Positions 1 to 10,900 of a stretch of DNA of 64,000 nucleotides are shown here, one piece after another. The notes beneath the pieces were generated by a model. That model was not told the origin of the DNA, made no database searches, and saw only the letters and a list, made by a program, of their open reading frames with translations. A program made the translations under genes and the position numbers. Position 1 is the first letter of the stretch; every line of letters begins with the position of its first letter. Origin of the DNA: Mauremys mutica (lineage: Eukaryota; Chordata; Testudines; Geoemydidae); the NCBI RefSeq assembly GCF_020497125.1, contig NC_059077.1, positions 25,433,340 to 25,497,339 of the forward strand, given 5' to 3'.

Positions 1-345
1 CCTATCATTATTAATGTCCAGTTTAAGAAATAATGAAAACAAAGGCGAATTCTTGTCCCCTTGCTTTGACTTGAACCAATTGCTTAATTTTCCACTAGTT
101 CTTATGGCACTATAGGAATCTTTGTACATAACTTTTATAATTGCAGTTATCCTATCTGGAACGCTACATGATTTTACTACTTTCCATAATGCTTCCCTCC
201 AAGCTGAATCAAATGCCTTTGTGAAGTCAATGAAAACAACAAATGTCTTTAATCCCCATTCTCACTTTTTCCCATTAACTATCAGACTGTGAATATCTGA
301 TCAATGCAACTGCAGCCTGGTCTGAAGCCACATGGTGCTTACTGC
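1..345 (-). pseudogene. LINE reverse transcriptase fragment (palm region)
   Basis: On the minus strand, with frameshifts, the segment encodes FRPG..CIDQIFT, then VVFIDFTKAFDSAWREALWK, then a degenerate VR..GKLS.WF and QGDKNSPLFSLFL. These are the template-grip, FxDFxKAFD and QGxxLSP regions of a non-LTR reverse transcriptase. The clade is uncertain (R4/Dong- or RTE-like by style). It runs off the left edge and is inactive. Confidence 0.65.
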
Positions 346-422
346 TGCCCCTAAAACTGGTCATAATCTGTTGACAATTATTTACATCATGATTTTTCCC
401 CAGTATTGATTAGCTTACAGCA

Positions 423-975
423 TTGCATAAAGTGATGAAGAAATCACAAAGATTGGATAAGCACAAGTTCTGGAAAGAAGACGCTCAGCAACTACAGGAA
501 GCATCAAGAAAACAAGATATGAAAATGATATACAATAAGGTTAAATTGTATGGAAACACAATCAGGCCAATGATGCTAGCAGGAAAAGATGCTAATTTGT
601 TGAACTGACAACAAATTCTGAAGTGGAGCTGAAAGTATGGAAGGAGCATTTTTGACAAAGTGCTGAACCTTGTATTCATTCAGATGCAAGCATTCTGGAC
701 ATCTAGATAATAGGTAAACAGATGAACAGCGTATAAGGCCATATGGATATTACCACCGAACCACTGTCAGACGAAGAAATAGAAAGAGCAGTGGAACAGT
801 TAAAAATGGGAAAGCTGCAGGATAGACGATATAACAGCTAAGCTGCTAAAAGTCAACAGGGCAAGTGCTATCAAAGCATTAGGAAAAATATACAAGAAGG
901 TATATCGAATATCTAATGGCAATAGTTGTACCAGTTTTGAAGAAAGTACATACTGCCAATCCAAATAAGTATAGA
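423..975 (+). pseudogene. LINE linker and early RT fragment, inverted relative to 1-345
   Basis: The plus strand encodes KFWKEDAQQLQEAS, then GKDANLLN and, after stops and frameshifts, a (K)MGKAAG-like stretch and IVVPVLKKVHTANPNKYR. This is the linker and first RT blocks that lie N-terminal to the segment read at 1-345 on the opposite strand. The fragment has several stops. Order and orientation suggest one LINE insertion with its 5' part inverted. Confidence 0.55.
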
Positions 976-1064
976 TACACAGATTTTTATTAAGGCTTAT
1001 AGTATGGAAAAGTGTTACTTTTAACTATCTATAATTTGACAGTTTTTCAGAAAAAGCATTATTA

Positions 1065-1293
1065 CTTGTATTTATTTGAATACATCTATTGTGGTAGCAC
1101 CTAGAGGCCACATCTGAAATCAAGGCCCCACTGTGCTAAGTACTATACTAAGAGACCATCTCTTCCCTTCAGAGCTTACAATGTAAATAGACAAGACAGG
1201 CAAACAGTGAGAGAAGAAATAGAGATGAGGTGACCTGCCCTAAGTCACACAGCAGGTCAGTGATAGAGCTGGGAACAGAACCCCAGTCCATTG
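1065..1293 (+). repeat. MIR-like SINE
   Basis: A segment starting attgtggtagcacctagagg, followed by a core with tgacctgccctaagtcacac and agagctgggaacagaacccc, resembles the MIR/CORE-SINE central region. Related copies lie at 17380-17555 and 41485-41600. Confidence 0.6.
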
Positions 1294-1297
1294 CCAC

Positions 1298-1357
1298 AGG
1301 ATACTGTGCTAGGTGGACCTTTGGTCTGACCCAGTATGGCTGTTCTTATGTCTTAAC
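1298..1357 (+). repeat. CR1 3'-end fragment
   Basis: This short stretch (aggatactgtgctaggtgg, then cctttggtctgacccagtat, ggctgttcttatg) matches the 3' end of the CR1 copy ending at about 57086 in the same window. Confidence 0.8.
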
Positions 1358-1439
1358 CCCTGGACCATTCCTCCTCCCTAAACCATTGTATTGTTCTAAA
1401 ACAAGTATGGGCAGGGCCGCCCAGAGGAGTCAGGGGGCC

Positions 1440-1830
1440 TAGAGCAAAGTGGGGGAGCTGTGGTGCTTGTACTCACCCGGCGGCGGTCTGGGTCTTTGGC
1501 GGCATTTCAGCGGCGGGGGGCCCCTTCAGTCGCTCCATGTCTTCAGCAACACTGAAGAGCCCCCCGCCACCGAAATGCCGCCGAAGACCCGGAGCGACTG
1601 AAGTGCCCCCCACCGCCGAAATGCTGCCGAAGACCCAGACCGCCGCCGGGCCAGCGCTCATGGGCATTGTGGTGGCGGGGGGCCCTTCAGTCGCTCCGCG
1701 TCTTCGGCAGCACTGAATGGCCCCCCACCGCCGAAATGCCGCCGAAGACCTGGACCACCGCCGGGCCAGGCCTCGTGGGGCCCTGTTGGGCCCAGGGCCT
1801 GGGGCAAATTGCCCCACTTGCCCCCCCCTC
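1440..1830. repeat. GC-rich repeat with direct and inverted modules
   Basis: A module reading gccgccgaagaccc then ccgccgccgggcca occurs twice in plus orientation (about 1618-1652 and 1738-1770), with related copies in reverse (about 1484-1545 and 1668-1712: cttcagtcgctcc, gtcttc). The interval is strongly GC-rich inside AT-rich intron. It looks like a dispersed turtle repeat with internal palindromes; I cannot name the family. The open frames across it on both strands are not genes. Confidence 0.6.
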
Positions 1831-2635
1831 TGGGTGGCCAGGAGTATGGGAATCTGTATCACTGTCCAGTGTCAGGCAGGTTCACATGTCTGTGAGCTGA
1901 ATATTCTGTTTATGACCATTTTTATATCAATCTCATCACTATAGTATCTGAGAACCTTTATTATTCTAGGAGTACCTGAAACCTATGAGCCTCTTGCTAT
2001 TAGCCAGCACTCATAGCAATGAGCATGTAGCCAGCTAACAGACACAGTTCTGAGATTTCTGAGTCTGTGATGGCCATTCAAAGAAATTCCATCTTGGATT
2101 TCTGGTACAAAAATCCTCCAGCAGTTCAGCTCTCAAGTAATGTCATCAAAGCCCTCACTAGAGTGACCTGGCTGCCAATCTACTACTATTCACATATTCA
2201 AGGTGAAAAATGTATTGGTGAAAAAAAAAAAAGAATTATCTCCCCAGTTAAAATACATACTATCTAGTCAACATCAATCAAATACATTCTGACCTAGGAG
2301 TATATGCTCTGGCTTTGCAGGCTGCTCCTGGAGCAGTACACCACCATACTCCCCCATGTACAGGGCTTGTGGCAAAGCCATGATTGAATCCTGACTATGT
2401 GAATCTCAGCTGATTTCAGTGATGGTTTTGCATTATGAATAATACATGTTTTTCTATGATGCTCTTTTACTTTCTAAATTTCAGCATTTTTACAGTTTGT
2501 GTCTGGATAATGAACATACTATTAGCATGAATGTGTCTCAGTATGAAAACGGTTAGCATACAAGCTGATAATGTTTTCATACTATTACAATAAATAGTGC
2601 ATAGCACTAAAACAGGTGCCACATGTTCTACTGCA

Positions 2636-2712
2636 GGGCATCCCAAACTGTGATCCATGGACCACTGGTAGCCCATGGAGCACTTGATAGTGGTCTGCGG
2701 AGAGGTGTCTGT
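2636..2712. repeat. Possible hAT terminal fragment
   Basis: The stretch cagggcatcccaaactgtga, then ccatggaccactggtagccc, resembles the end of Charlie-type hAT elements. It is a weak, short match. Confidence 0.3.
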
Positions 2713-4289
2713 TCACAGGATGGCTCTTATACTTTCCCAGATTCCACACGGTATTAAAATATGGCCAAACATACAGACCTAATATAACTTTTCCAACTAG
2801 GCAATTGCTGTCAGTAGAGAGTTGTTACATGATTGTGAATGGGAGCGGAGGTGGTCCTCACATTTATCAATGGGAGGGAATGTGGTATGTGCCATTTGTG
2901 AATCAGAGGGGATATGTCCACAAGAAAATCTCTCTGTTAAGACATGGTCTGCATTATGAAAAGATTTCGGAATCCATGCTGTTCTGCAGCTATTCCCAGA
3001 TTCAGCAAAGCACTTAAAAAGTGTTCATCTTTAAACACATGCTTAAATCCATCCCTATTCATCACAGCACTGATGCATGTTCTTAAATCCCATTGACTTC
3101 AAAGAAATGTAATTACAGTCTTAAAGTTAAGCACATGTTTAGGTGTTGTGCTGAAAAGAGATAATTAAGCAAATGCTTAAGCTGAGTTGAGGTGGGACCT
3201 TATATCCGTCTAAAAAATCTTTACTGAAATTTGTAACAAAATCTATCATTGCATAGTTAATTTTCATTCTTTTACCTTAAAACATGCTAAGTTTCCTGTA
3301 ACATTTTATGTGCAACTGAATATCCTGTATGAACCTGTCTCAAGTATCTAGCAGTTTGTTTACTTCTGTTTTCCATCTTTATAACTAGGGAATGGAGTCC
3401 ATGTTTCATTGAAATCTTCCCTTTTATTCTGCTTGCCATGCATCTTTTACACCTAAGATGATCCATTCTAGTCCTGTTATAGCTTTCCAGTGTCAAGGAT
3501 TAACTGTTTTTGCCACCACTAAACATTTTGAAACCCACTCTATTTTAATGTCTGATAAAACTGAGGATTCATATAACTGCATTATTTAATATTACGATCG
3601 TACTGATTGCCATTAGGATATTATCTCAGAATTATGAGATTCCTGTGCAACTCTACATCTTTTTTAAGCAGGTCTAGCAGAGATTATTTCTGAATTCTGG
3701 TCTCTGCAGTCCTAATGGGGATCAAAACAGTTTACACAGTATTTTAAACTGCATCCATTTGAGGATCACACAGTAGTAGAGCCATATAACTTCTTTCCCA
3801 TCTTTTGGTCCATGGTCATCTGGACAGCTGAATTCCAAGAATTTCCCCTGAATATGCTTCAAGTAAATATATACTTTTAAAATATGCATAAGGAGAAAAA
3901 TATATACTCGTATATTTATTTCCTCTTGAAGGACTTGGTCATTTTAATGTTAACTCTTTGAGTGTCCTCCATGGGAATGTATTTATTAGACACTGTATTT
4001 GACACAGAATGGAATGATGGTGTATTAGGTATTGTACGTGTCTAACAAGTGGTATATAGAATAAAGTCTATTTAGATCAGAAGATATCATTTGTTTAGCA
4101 CTAACAATGTGTTCATCTCTATATAGCATCAAAATATAAAGACAAGTCTTACCCTGAAGTGCTTGCATTCCAATATCATATCCTGGCTATTCTACATTTC
4201 GTCTGTATTTCTAATATAGTAAATAAAAACACTCCAGCTCACAGGCACTGACTTTTGTTTTTGCAGGTAGGTACTCCTCTCTGCCCCCT

Positions 4290-4510
4290 CTTCCCCATGC
4301 AAATGGCAGGCAGGGCCTCGGGGAGAGGCCAAGCTGGGGTGGGGCTCGGGACAGAGCGGGGGTGTGGCATCACAGTCCGGCCGCTGGGGCCCACAAAATA
4401 TTAATCTAGCCCTGCAGGTGCTGATCCCCCCCCCCTATTTTTTCAGTAGGTGCTTGAGTCCTGGAGCACCTACGGAGGCAGTGCCTATGCTCCAGCTAAA
4501 GATGTTAAAT
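4290..4510. repeat. GC-rich dispersed repeat fragment
   Basis: A GC-rich block with a C run, followed by aggtgcttgagtcctggagc, stands out from the AT-rich flanks and looks like the end of a dispersed turtle repeat (family unknown). The polypyrimidine run 4428-4447 may be unstable. Confidence 0.4.
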
Positions 4511-5844
4511 GGCCTAACACTAAATTATCTTTTAAAAAGAAACACACATAACAAATCACTATTCAACAATCAAATCACTGTGCCTCAGGTACTGCAATTT
4601 ATAAGAACATCTTCTGCGTCTTTACAGAGAGAAGCTCCTACAATGGTTTTTTTGGTGTGTTTTTTTTTTTAAGTACACAGCTAGATCTTACACCGTGCTC
4701 CCCCTGTGCCAGTGATCACATTGTAGGTAATGGCCTATGTGACTTGGGATCTCATTCACCCTACAGTTACAGCCATGTCGTGGTATCCAGTTACAAAATA
4801 TCTATGCCTAACACTAGGTTTGCTTTCATAACCATAATTTGACCACATCTTGTATCCACTTATTGGCATAGTTCTATTTATAATGTGTTTTGTGTTCACA
4901 CAGTACATAGTATCTATAGAAGCTAATTGTGTGCCACTCTTGCTCATACAGGACCCTTGATCATGCCTATATAATAGGATAGCTTCCTCTCAGTCGCTAT
5001 AACAAAATATCCCACACTGTATTGCCCTATGTATTGCGTGTGCCATATGCATATGTCTCCAGCAATTCTATCCCCCCATCACAAACTATCCCATATGGCT
5101 CTGCTGTTTACATGATCAAGAAGCAGGGGGCTGATTTAAAATGCTCTGCAATTAGGGCAGGCTACATTGAGCAAGCCGGTTTCTACTTTAATCATATAGC
5201 TGAAGCCTGTGACTGCTGGTGCACATTACTCTATGACCACTAATCTGAAATGGAGGGGTCATCACAGTACACCTGCTCATAATCTGGAGCAAGGGAAACT
5301 TTCAGGCCAATCTGAATTTGGTGCTACATAATCTTGTGATCTCAGAGCACTATCAGCACCTCTCAGAGCACCTCGTGGAGAAAATGATGCATGAATTGAG
5401 GAAAGATGAAGATGTGAAAGTCCTGGTGTAACTGAGCTGACAACTCCAACTATGTATCAGGCCACTGCTGGACAAAGTACCCCTCCTAGGGAGCTGAACC
5501 AGAGCCACACATTTTTAAAACAGAAACAGTAATAAAGTGAATCAAGGTATTTAACTAATTAGGCTAGAATATCAGCATATAGCCAACCAGCTCAGCAAAC
5601 CCCTGCTATTTATCAGGCTCGCCAATGTAGCCAATACAGGAGTTTCTCTGAGCATGGATATTTCACCAGTCTTTGGAAAAGAACACAAAAAATGTTTGAG
5701 AGACTCACTTATCCAGCTTTAACCTCAGGGTGAGTAGCAATGCTCATCTTCTCTTTGCACCCAGGCCCATCTATCTGTGATTTCCATTGTAGGTTTGAAC
5801 AGTGCAAGAATATATTGCTCAGGTTTCTGCGGATAATTTCCCTA

Positions 5845-5900
5845 GTAGGAATATAGGAACTGACATACTGGAGCAGACCCTTCGTCCATCTCTGCTTGGC
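5845..5900 (-). repeat. CR1 3'-end remnant
   Basis: The plus strand reads gaatataggaactgacatac then tggagcagacccttcgtcca, a decayed reverse complement of the CR1 tail in which tggtctgacccagtatgg occurs. Only about 55 bases survive. Confidence 0.5.
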
Positions 5901-6644
5901 TCTACACTGGGCACATACTTCTAGAAGATGTTGCTCACTCATCCACCTGAAACACAAGGCCCACATGATGGACATCTCACTCCTTAGTCTACAAGATACC
6001 CAAACAACAATGAGAAGTTTGGTTATCCTCATACTGGAAATAGACTAGACCTAGTGGGTAAGTGATTAATGCTTCTGCTACCTGTCTGTCTCCCTCCTCT
6101 GCTTGCTGTGGAACAGATCACTTAGATAGAATAACATTTTTAAAATGTCTTAATAGAGGGATTTGTGATATAAAAAAATAGTTCTAGGCCTCATTTGTAG
6201 GACCCAGAACAATGGAACACTGATATCTCACCACCCTGAACTGACAACTTGTCATTGTTGTAAAGTTACTAGTACAACTTTCTTCTTAATGCTTTTTTCT
6301 TCCTACAGAACTGAAACAGCTGCAGCTCAGAGTAGGGGAGACTGGCACAAATGCCAGCAAAGCAGATCCTGAGGTTTTGTGGAATCTTCCACTGCACATA
6401 CACCCTCCTTTCCATGTACCACAATGTAGAAGAAGATCACAGCATCATAAAGCCTCAGCAATCTGTGCAAGAAGAAGAAAACTGGGGATGGAGTTCTTTT
6501 GGTCAACTTGCATCTGATGAGGGACTGAGACAGGATGCTGTCATTCATGGAACAGTGAGAAGGTCAGCTCAAAAGAGAGGAAAGTGAGGCCCAGGAAAGA
6601 TTCCAATGGGAGGAAAATGAGAAAGAAGAGAGAAGATTAGAGGA

Positions 6645-6838
6645 GGAAGAAGCGGGAAGCCAGCACATCCCTCGGCCCACGCCACTTCCCGCAGCCCCCA
6701 CTGGCCTGGAACAGTGAACTGTGGCCAGTGGGAGCTGCAATTGGCTGAACCTGCGGATGCTGCAAGTAAACAAACCATCCCGGCCCACCAGCAGATTTCC
6801 TTGATGGGCTGCATGCCAAAGGTTGACGATCCCTGAGC
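6645..6838. repeat. GC-rich dispersed element fragment
   Basis: The block includes cttcccgcagcccccactgg, ggccagtgggagctgcaatt and gccaaaggttgacgatccct, typical of a common reptile dispersed repeat, possibly a non-autonomous hAT. No coding capacity is evident. Confidence 0.45.
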
Positions 6839-7106
6839 TATACCCTTGAACCATGTAAGTTACAGTATCTAAGCAGAGAAGAGAATTAGTTAAAGACAAA
6901 GTGGGCAGTCTCAATTCTGGGTCTTTGCTTTTATGGGTTTAAGACAAGGCCCTTCATGTTAATTGAATACTTCTAAGATTAATTTGTGTATGTTGCCACT
7001 GCTTACTGAGTCATATTAACACCAACTTTAAAGGAGCACCACTGTGTATTTAAAAATCACAGTGCTCTCTGAAAATGCTTTTCTTTGAGACCTTTTGTTA
7101 TTTAGG

Positions 7107-7145
7107 TATTATTATTATTATTTATTATTATTAATTATTATCTAG
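7107..7145. repeat. (ATT)n simple repeat
   Basis: An interrupted run of ATT/TTA trinucleotides over about 39 bases. Confidence 0.9.
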
Positions 7146-7175
7146 AATTTAGATTGTAAACTGTCTCTTACTGTG

Positions 7176-7270
7176 GGCTGGTCTACAGCCAGGCTTACAC
7201 TGATTTAACTACATCAGTTTCCTAAAACCCTTTTTTATTTCAGTGTAAGTCTGATGTGGACAATCTTACT
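7176..7270. repeat. MITE-like inverted repeat remnant
   Basis: The left side ctggtctacag..ggcttacactg and the right side cagtgtaagtctgatgtgga form imperfect inverted ends around a short A/T-rich centre. The GTCTAC-type terminus is like that of the Harbinger element at 28796. Weak support. Confidence 0.35.
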
Positions 7271-7739
7271 TTGGAATAAATGGGGGGAATTAAATGAGGT
7301 CAGTAGCCGCCCTACTTGTTTGTGCAGTGCTTTGTAGGGGAGGCTCCCAATCTTGGCTGAGGGTTCTAGGTGCTACTGCCATACAAACAATACATAAAGA
7401 GATTTTTAGAACTGAAAAGGGATTAGCGGGGGAAAGAAGTGTTTCCTGTTTGGGATCAGTTCAGCAATTCCCCCTCCTTCGCATGGATCTTTCACAGGGG
7501 AGCAACAAATAGAAAAACAGGTTTTAAACAAACCCTCCGGTACAACCAGGCAAACGTGATGGGGGCAGGTGTAGCAACTGCCCTTCAGTGAGAATGCCCC
7601 AGCCCCCGCCCGCCCCCTCAGTTGTAGTCACACAGCCATGGGGCGCTCCGCGCAGCCAGCTCCCCGCGCTGGGGTCAGACACTGGAAAGCGGGTTTAGTA
7701 AGACAGACAGTTGTGACTATGAAGGGGAACGTTTCTTAC

Positions 7740-7911
7740 AGTCACTTTGCACAGCATAGGGAGGCGGCAGGCTGGTGGGGGAGTGATCGTCTTCAGGCCC
7801 CTCTACCACTGAAGGGGGCCCCTCGGGAGGCGTCTTACCGGCGGGCAGCGGGGATGTGGAGACCGTGCTGAGCAGCACCACGCAGACAGCCACAACATCC
7901 CATAACTTCAT
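7740..7911 (-). CDS. GDNF: GDNF first coding exon (signal peptide and start of pro-region)
   Basis: GDNF is a secreted TGF-beta-superfamily neurotrophic factor that signals through GFRA1 and RET, with roles in neurons, kidney and enteric nerve development. The minus-strand ATG at 7911 opens with MKLWDVVAVC, followed by a hydrophobic VVLL core and PLPAGK, the known GDNF leader. Residues 1 to about 19 form the signal peptide; the rest is pro-region, Pro/Ser/Glu-rich, ending PPPYAVQSD. The exon runs 57 codons plus one base and stops at AGTGACT, followed by GTAAGAAAC (donor G at 7739). Phase and donor context agree with the human exon, which as I recall has 50 codons plus one base; the excess lies in the variable pro-region. 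The mature domain exon is not found at 1-7739 on this strand, so it lies outside the window. The gene identity is very secure. Confidence 0.95.
7831..7839 (-). promoter_or_regulatory. GDNF: Internal alternative 5' splice site in the GDNF exon
   Basis: On the minus strand, just after the PLPA codons, the sequence reads CCCGCCG|GTAAGACG, with the intron G at 7838. Using it instead of the donor at 7739 removes 99 bases (33 codons) without changing frame. In mammals an equivalent internal donor gives the shorter pre-(beta)pro-GDNF by removing 78 bases (26 codons). The 21-base difference equals the extra length of this exon. Use of the site here is inferred. Confidence 0.8.
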
Positions 7912-7937
7912 CTTAGATTCCCTTCCGACACAGGCCC
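7912..7937 (-). other. GDNF: GDNF 5' UTR part of the coding exon, with splice acceptor
   Basis: Upstream of the ATG the minus strand reads a pyrimidine-rich stretch ending cttcgccag, which gives an acceptor AG at 7939-7938 and an exon start GGGCCTG at 7937. That leaves 26 bases of 5' UTR before the ATG. The short distance matches a coding exon preceded by a separate non-coding first exon. The acceptor is inferred from sequence only. Confidence 0.75.
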
Positions 7938-10900
7938 CTGGCGAAGAGGAGACACAAGGTTAGCTCCGCGCTCGCTGCGCGCCCGCGGGGAGCTCGCTCT
8001 GCGCTGCGCTGCGCTCCGGGCTCCCCCAGTGCCAGAGCCTGCACCTGGGCTCCCGAGCTCCCCCCCGGGGGGGGGGTCTCAGAAGCCTTCGATGAAGCGC
8101 AGGTGCTGGAGTGAAACTGATCAGCTCCCCCCGGGGCCGGGGGGAAAGGTTCGCGCCGGCCCAGTCTGCTGCGTTAATCCCATAACCGAGCCCTGCACAG
8201 AGCAGGGGGGCCGCCAGGGCCCTAACCTCACCCCCAGCAGCCAGCCCTGCCAGCTGATATGATTCTTAAGGGGGGGGGGGTCAGACAAACCCAACCCTCT
8301 GCTCGCCCGTGTCGCTCTGAAGCTCAGCCTAGGGTCTGCCCAGAAACCGCTGGGGCTGTTTGAGTCTCTTGGGGCCTTTTAATAAACCCAAAGGGTTTGG
8401 GGAGGGGCCGGGGCTCGTTACGAAACGCAGCAGGTCCTGGAGAGACGCTGCCCCCATCCCCCGGATTCAGGCTCACGAGCAGAGAAGGAAGGTCTGACAC
8501 GCTGCCTCCTTGCCAGGGACAGGGCAGACACCCGCGGGCTCGCTAAATGCCTGTCCTTGGACCCGTCCCCAAAGCCAAAACCCCAGTACCTGGCCGTGTG
8601 GAGGAGATTAGAAAGCAGGGGGGCGGCGGGATTAAGTCTAGCAGGCACTGAAATGTTCCCAGTGATAATCACGCACGGGAAGGGGAGTAGGTGGAGGCCT
8701 GGAGCTCGAAAGTCGAACTCTTTCGGAGATACAAATCGTCGTGGCTCGTAATGGGAATCCGGGTTGGATTTAAGCGTATGTTTTAGAAAACCAGTCGCAT
8801 TGTAATTTAAATCCACCACACTGGCTTCTACATCAAAGAAGGGATTTGGCAACTTTCAGGCTTTTGATAGTAAAATGTTACGGGCACCAGGAGAGGGTGC
8901 GGGGGCTGCTCCCAGAGATGGAAGAGAAATATGGTGTTGCTTTATTTACATCTACTCCAACCAGTTCTCCGCTTTTCGCAAACACCTAGGTCCCGGCAGA
9001 TGCGTGTATTTTCCATCCTCCCTGGCTAGCAGATGTTAGCTTTCGCCTGTTTGTATTTTTGTCTTTGGAGAGGAAACTCGCTGAAACTGGTTTATTCGGA
9101 TTTCGTTAACGTGGGGCCAGATCTGGCAAATCTTACTTTGACCTCTCTGCGGTCAGACTTTGCCTCTGTAAAGACAGTTGGATTCAGCCCTTACTAGTCA
9201 CGGATGTTGATTGTAATATAAATAAGAAATTAATGTAGCTTCCTGAAGCCCCTTTACAATTTGTCAGCTGTCAAAAACATATATTAAAACACAAACAACT
9301 TTAAAAAGCCTAAACAAGGCCCTTCCTCCCTTAATATTTGGGAGTAAGTAAGAGTAGGAGTCGGATCCAGCTATCTCCTCGTGAGAGGATCACACTTTCT
9401 GTAATAAAGAACTACATTTGTTGTGTTAAATCTATCAGCTCCAGGGCCATGGTATATTTGAAAGCAAAGAACCACCTAAAACACGAGGGCCCCTACAGCT
9501 TTCACCCCCTTCCCCATGTAACTGCAACCGATTTCCCTTCTGACTCAAGAAAGGCACGTCTACACCCCATTCGAGTGTTTTCCTTTCTGCAGGATGGGAT
9601 TGTGGGGTTGTAACAACTGGACTTGCATTCTGCACTCAGATGCTTTGCACAGCAGGGTTTGGAATGGGGAATATTTAACACAGACAATTCCAATTCGCTC
9701 CCCCCCCCATTAGGTAAAATCCCTCTTTCTGCTTCCAATACCAGAGCTGCCATCTCTGGGGCTAATGCGTTCATACTACCACTCTCCCGGTCAGAACTGG
9801 GCTACCGTATCTGCATCCTTCCTCCGCCTCAGACATCCTCAGGGCATGAACAAGGCTCCCCAGTCCCTGTCTGTCCTGGGCGGCTCTTTGCGTGTTCTCT
9901 ATACTGCAGGAGTTTTAGAGAGACTTTTGCAGGCTTCTAGCCTGGTCCCTTTGAAATACAGGGTAAATTTACAGTTGACTTTAGTGTGGGTCTAGAATGT
10001 CATCCTGCATTTCAGTTATTGCCCCGTCATTGTACATTAAAGAATTTCAGTAAAGATTAGAGGCATCCGCACCAAACCGCATCCCCTGCTGAGCTTGCTC
10101 TAGAGGACAGAGCCATTCCTGAAGGTCTACATTCAACTCGCATTTTCTCTACCATTTGCAAAATCCGTGTCATTTTCTTTGCATGCCTTTTTCATCACAA
10201 ATCCTTCAGTGCGCTATTTCTTTTCTGTTTGTTTTTAAAAGAGAGAAGAAAACAGAAATTCAAAGCAATCATGAGCTCCCCTAAAACGATCCTAACGCGG
10301 AGAAGAAATGTCAGCAAGGGGAGCGATTCCAGGCTCCCTACACCGGGAGTTCGAGCGATGAGGAATGTTTGAAGAGTTTCCCCGAATGGAAAGGCACAAA
10401 TGGGGCTGGGGCCGGTGGTGGATAAGTAACCTGCTCATTGCTATTGTCTGTTAGGACACACGTTTCCGGCGCTAGAGGGCAGTGTAAACCGACCGCTTGA
10501 ACTGCGATCGCTCGGTGTAGCCACCTATTAGGGGACGGAGAAGTTACTATGTTTGTGTAGCTCAGCATGATGTTTGGAGTGGGAAATTTGTATTTTTAGG
10601 CTACTCGTTGGAAAGCAACAGGAGTGAACGTGACTCCGCATGGATTGCCGGGGGAAAACTCTGCCACCAAGTTTCAGCCCTATCCGGGGGGGAGCAAAAA
10701 TAATTCGTAAAGGACAACTTGGCATCCTGGGATGCAAAGCAGCATAGGTGATACCTTTAGAAGACTTGCACGGTCTGTGCTAAACCACGTGGCCACTTCA
10801 ACACTCCTCAGTGTATACCGCGATTTCCAAAGTTTTGTTTTGCTCTTAACAGTTCTGCTCCACACTTAGTACATTGTCTGCAGAAAACGACCTGCTTTGG

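Larger units (their letters stand above)
1..7739 (-). other. GDNF: GDNF intron downstream of the first coding exon (partial)
   Basis: From donor 7739 to the window edge I find no frame encoding the cysteine-rich mature GDNF domain, so this is intron, consistent with the long intron of mammalian GDNF. It contains the repeats listed separately. Stretches 1871-2640, 2761-4289, 4510-5840, 5911-6600 and 6840-7100 hold nothing I can name, apart from AT-rich unique-looking DNA and weak repeat remnants (for example 3010-3200, with several copies of acatgctt). Confidence 0.7.

Noticed and set aside
1..7739. Search for the GDNF mature-domain exon (cysteine-knot region)
   Set aside because: No minus-strand frame with the expected cysteine spacing occurs here, so the exon must lie beyond the left edge.
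8418..8852. 144-codon minus-strand frame in GDNF intron 1
   Set aside because: It lies in GC-rich island sequence where stops are rare, shows no recognisable domain and lacks convincing splice context.
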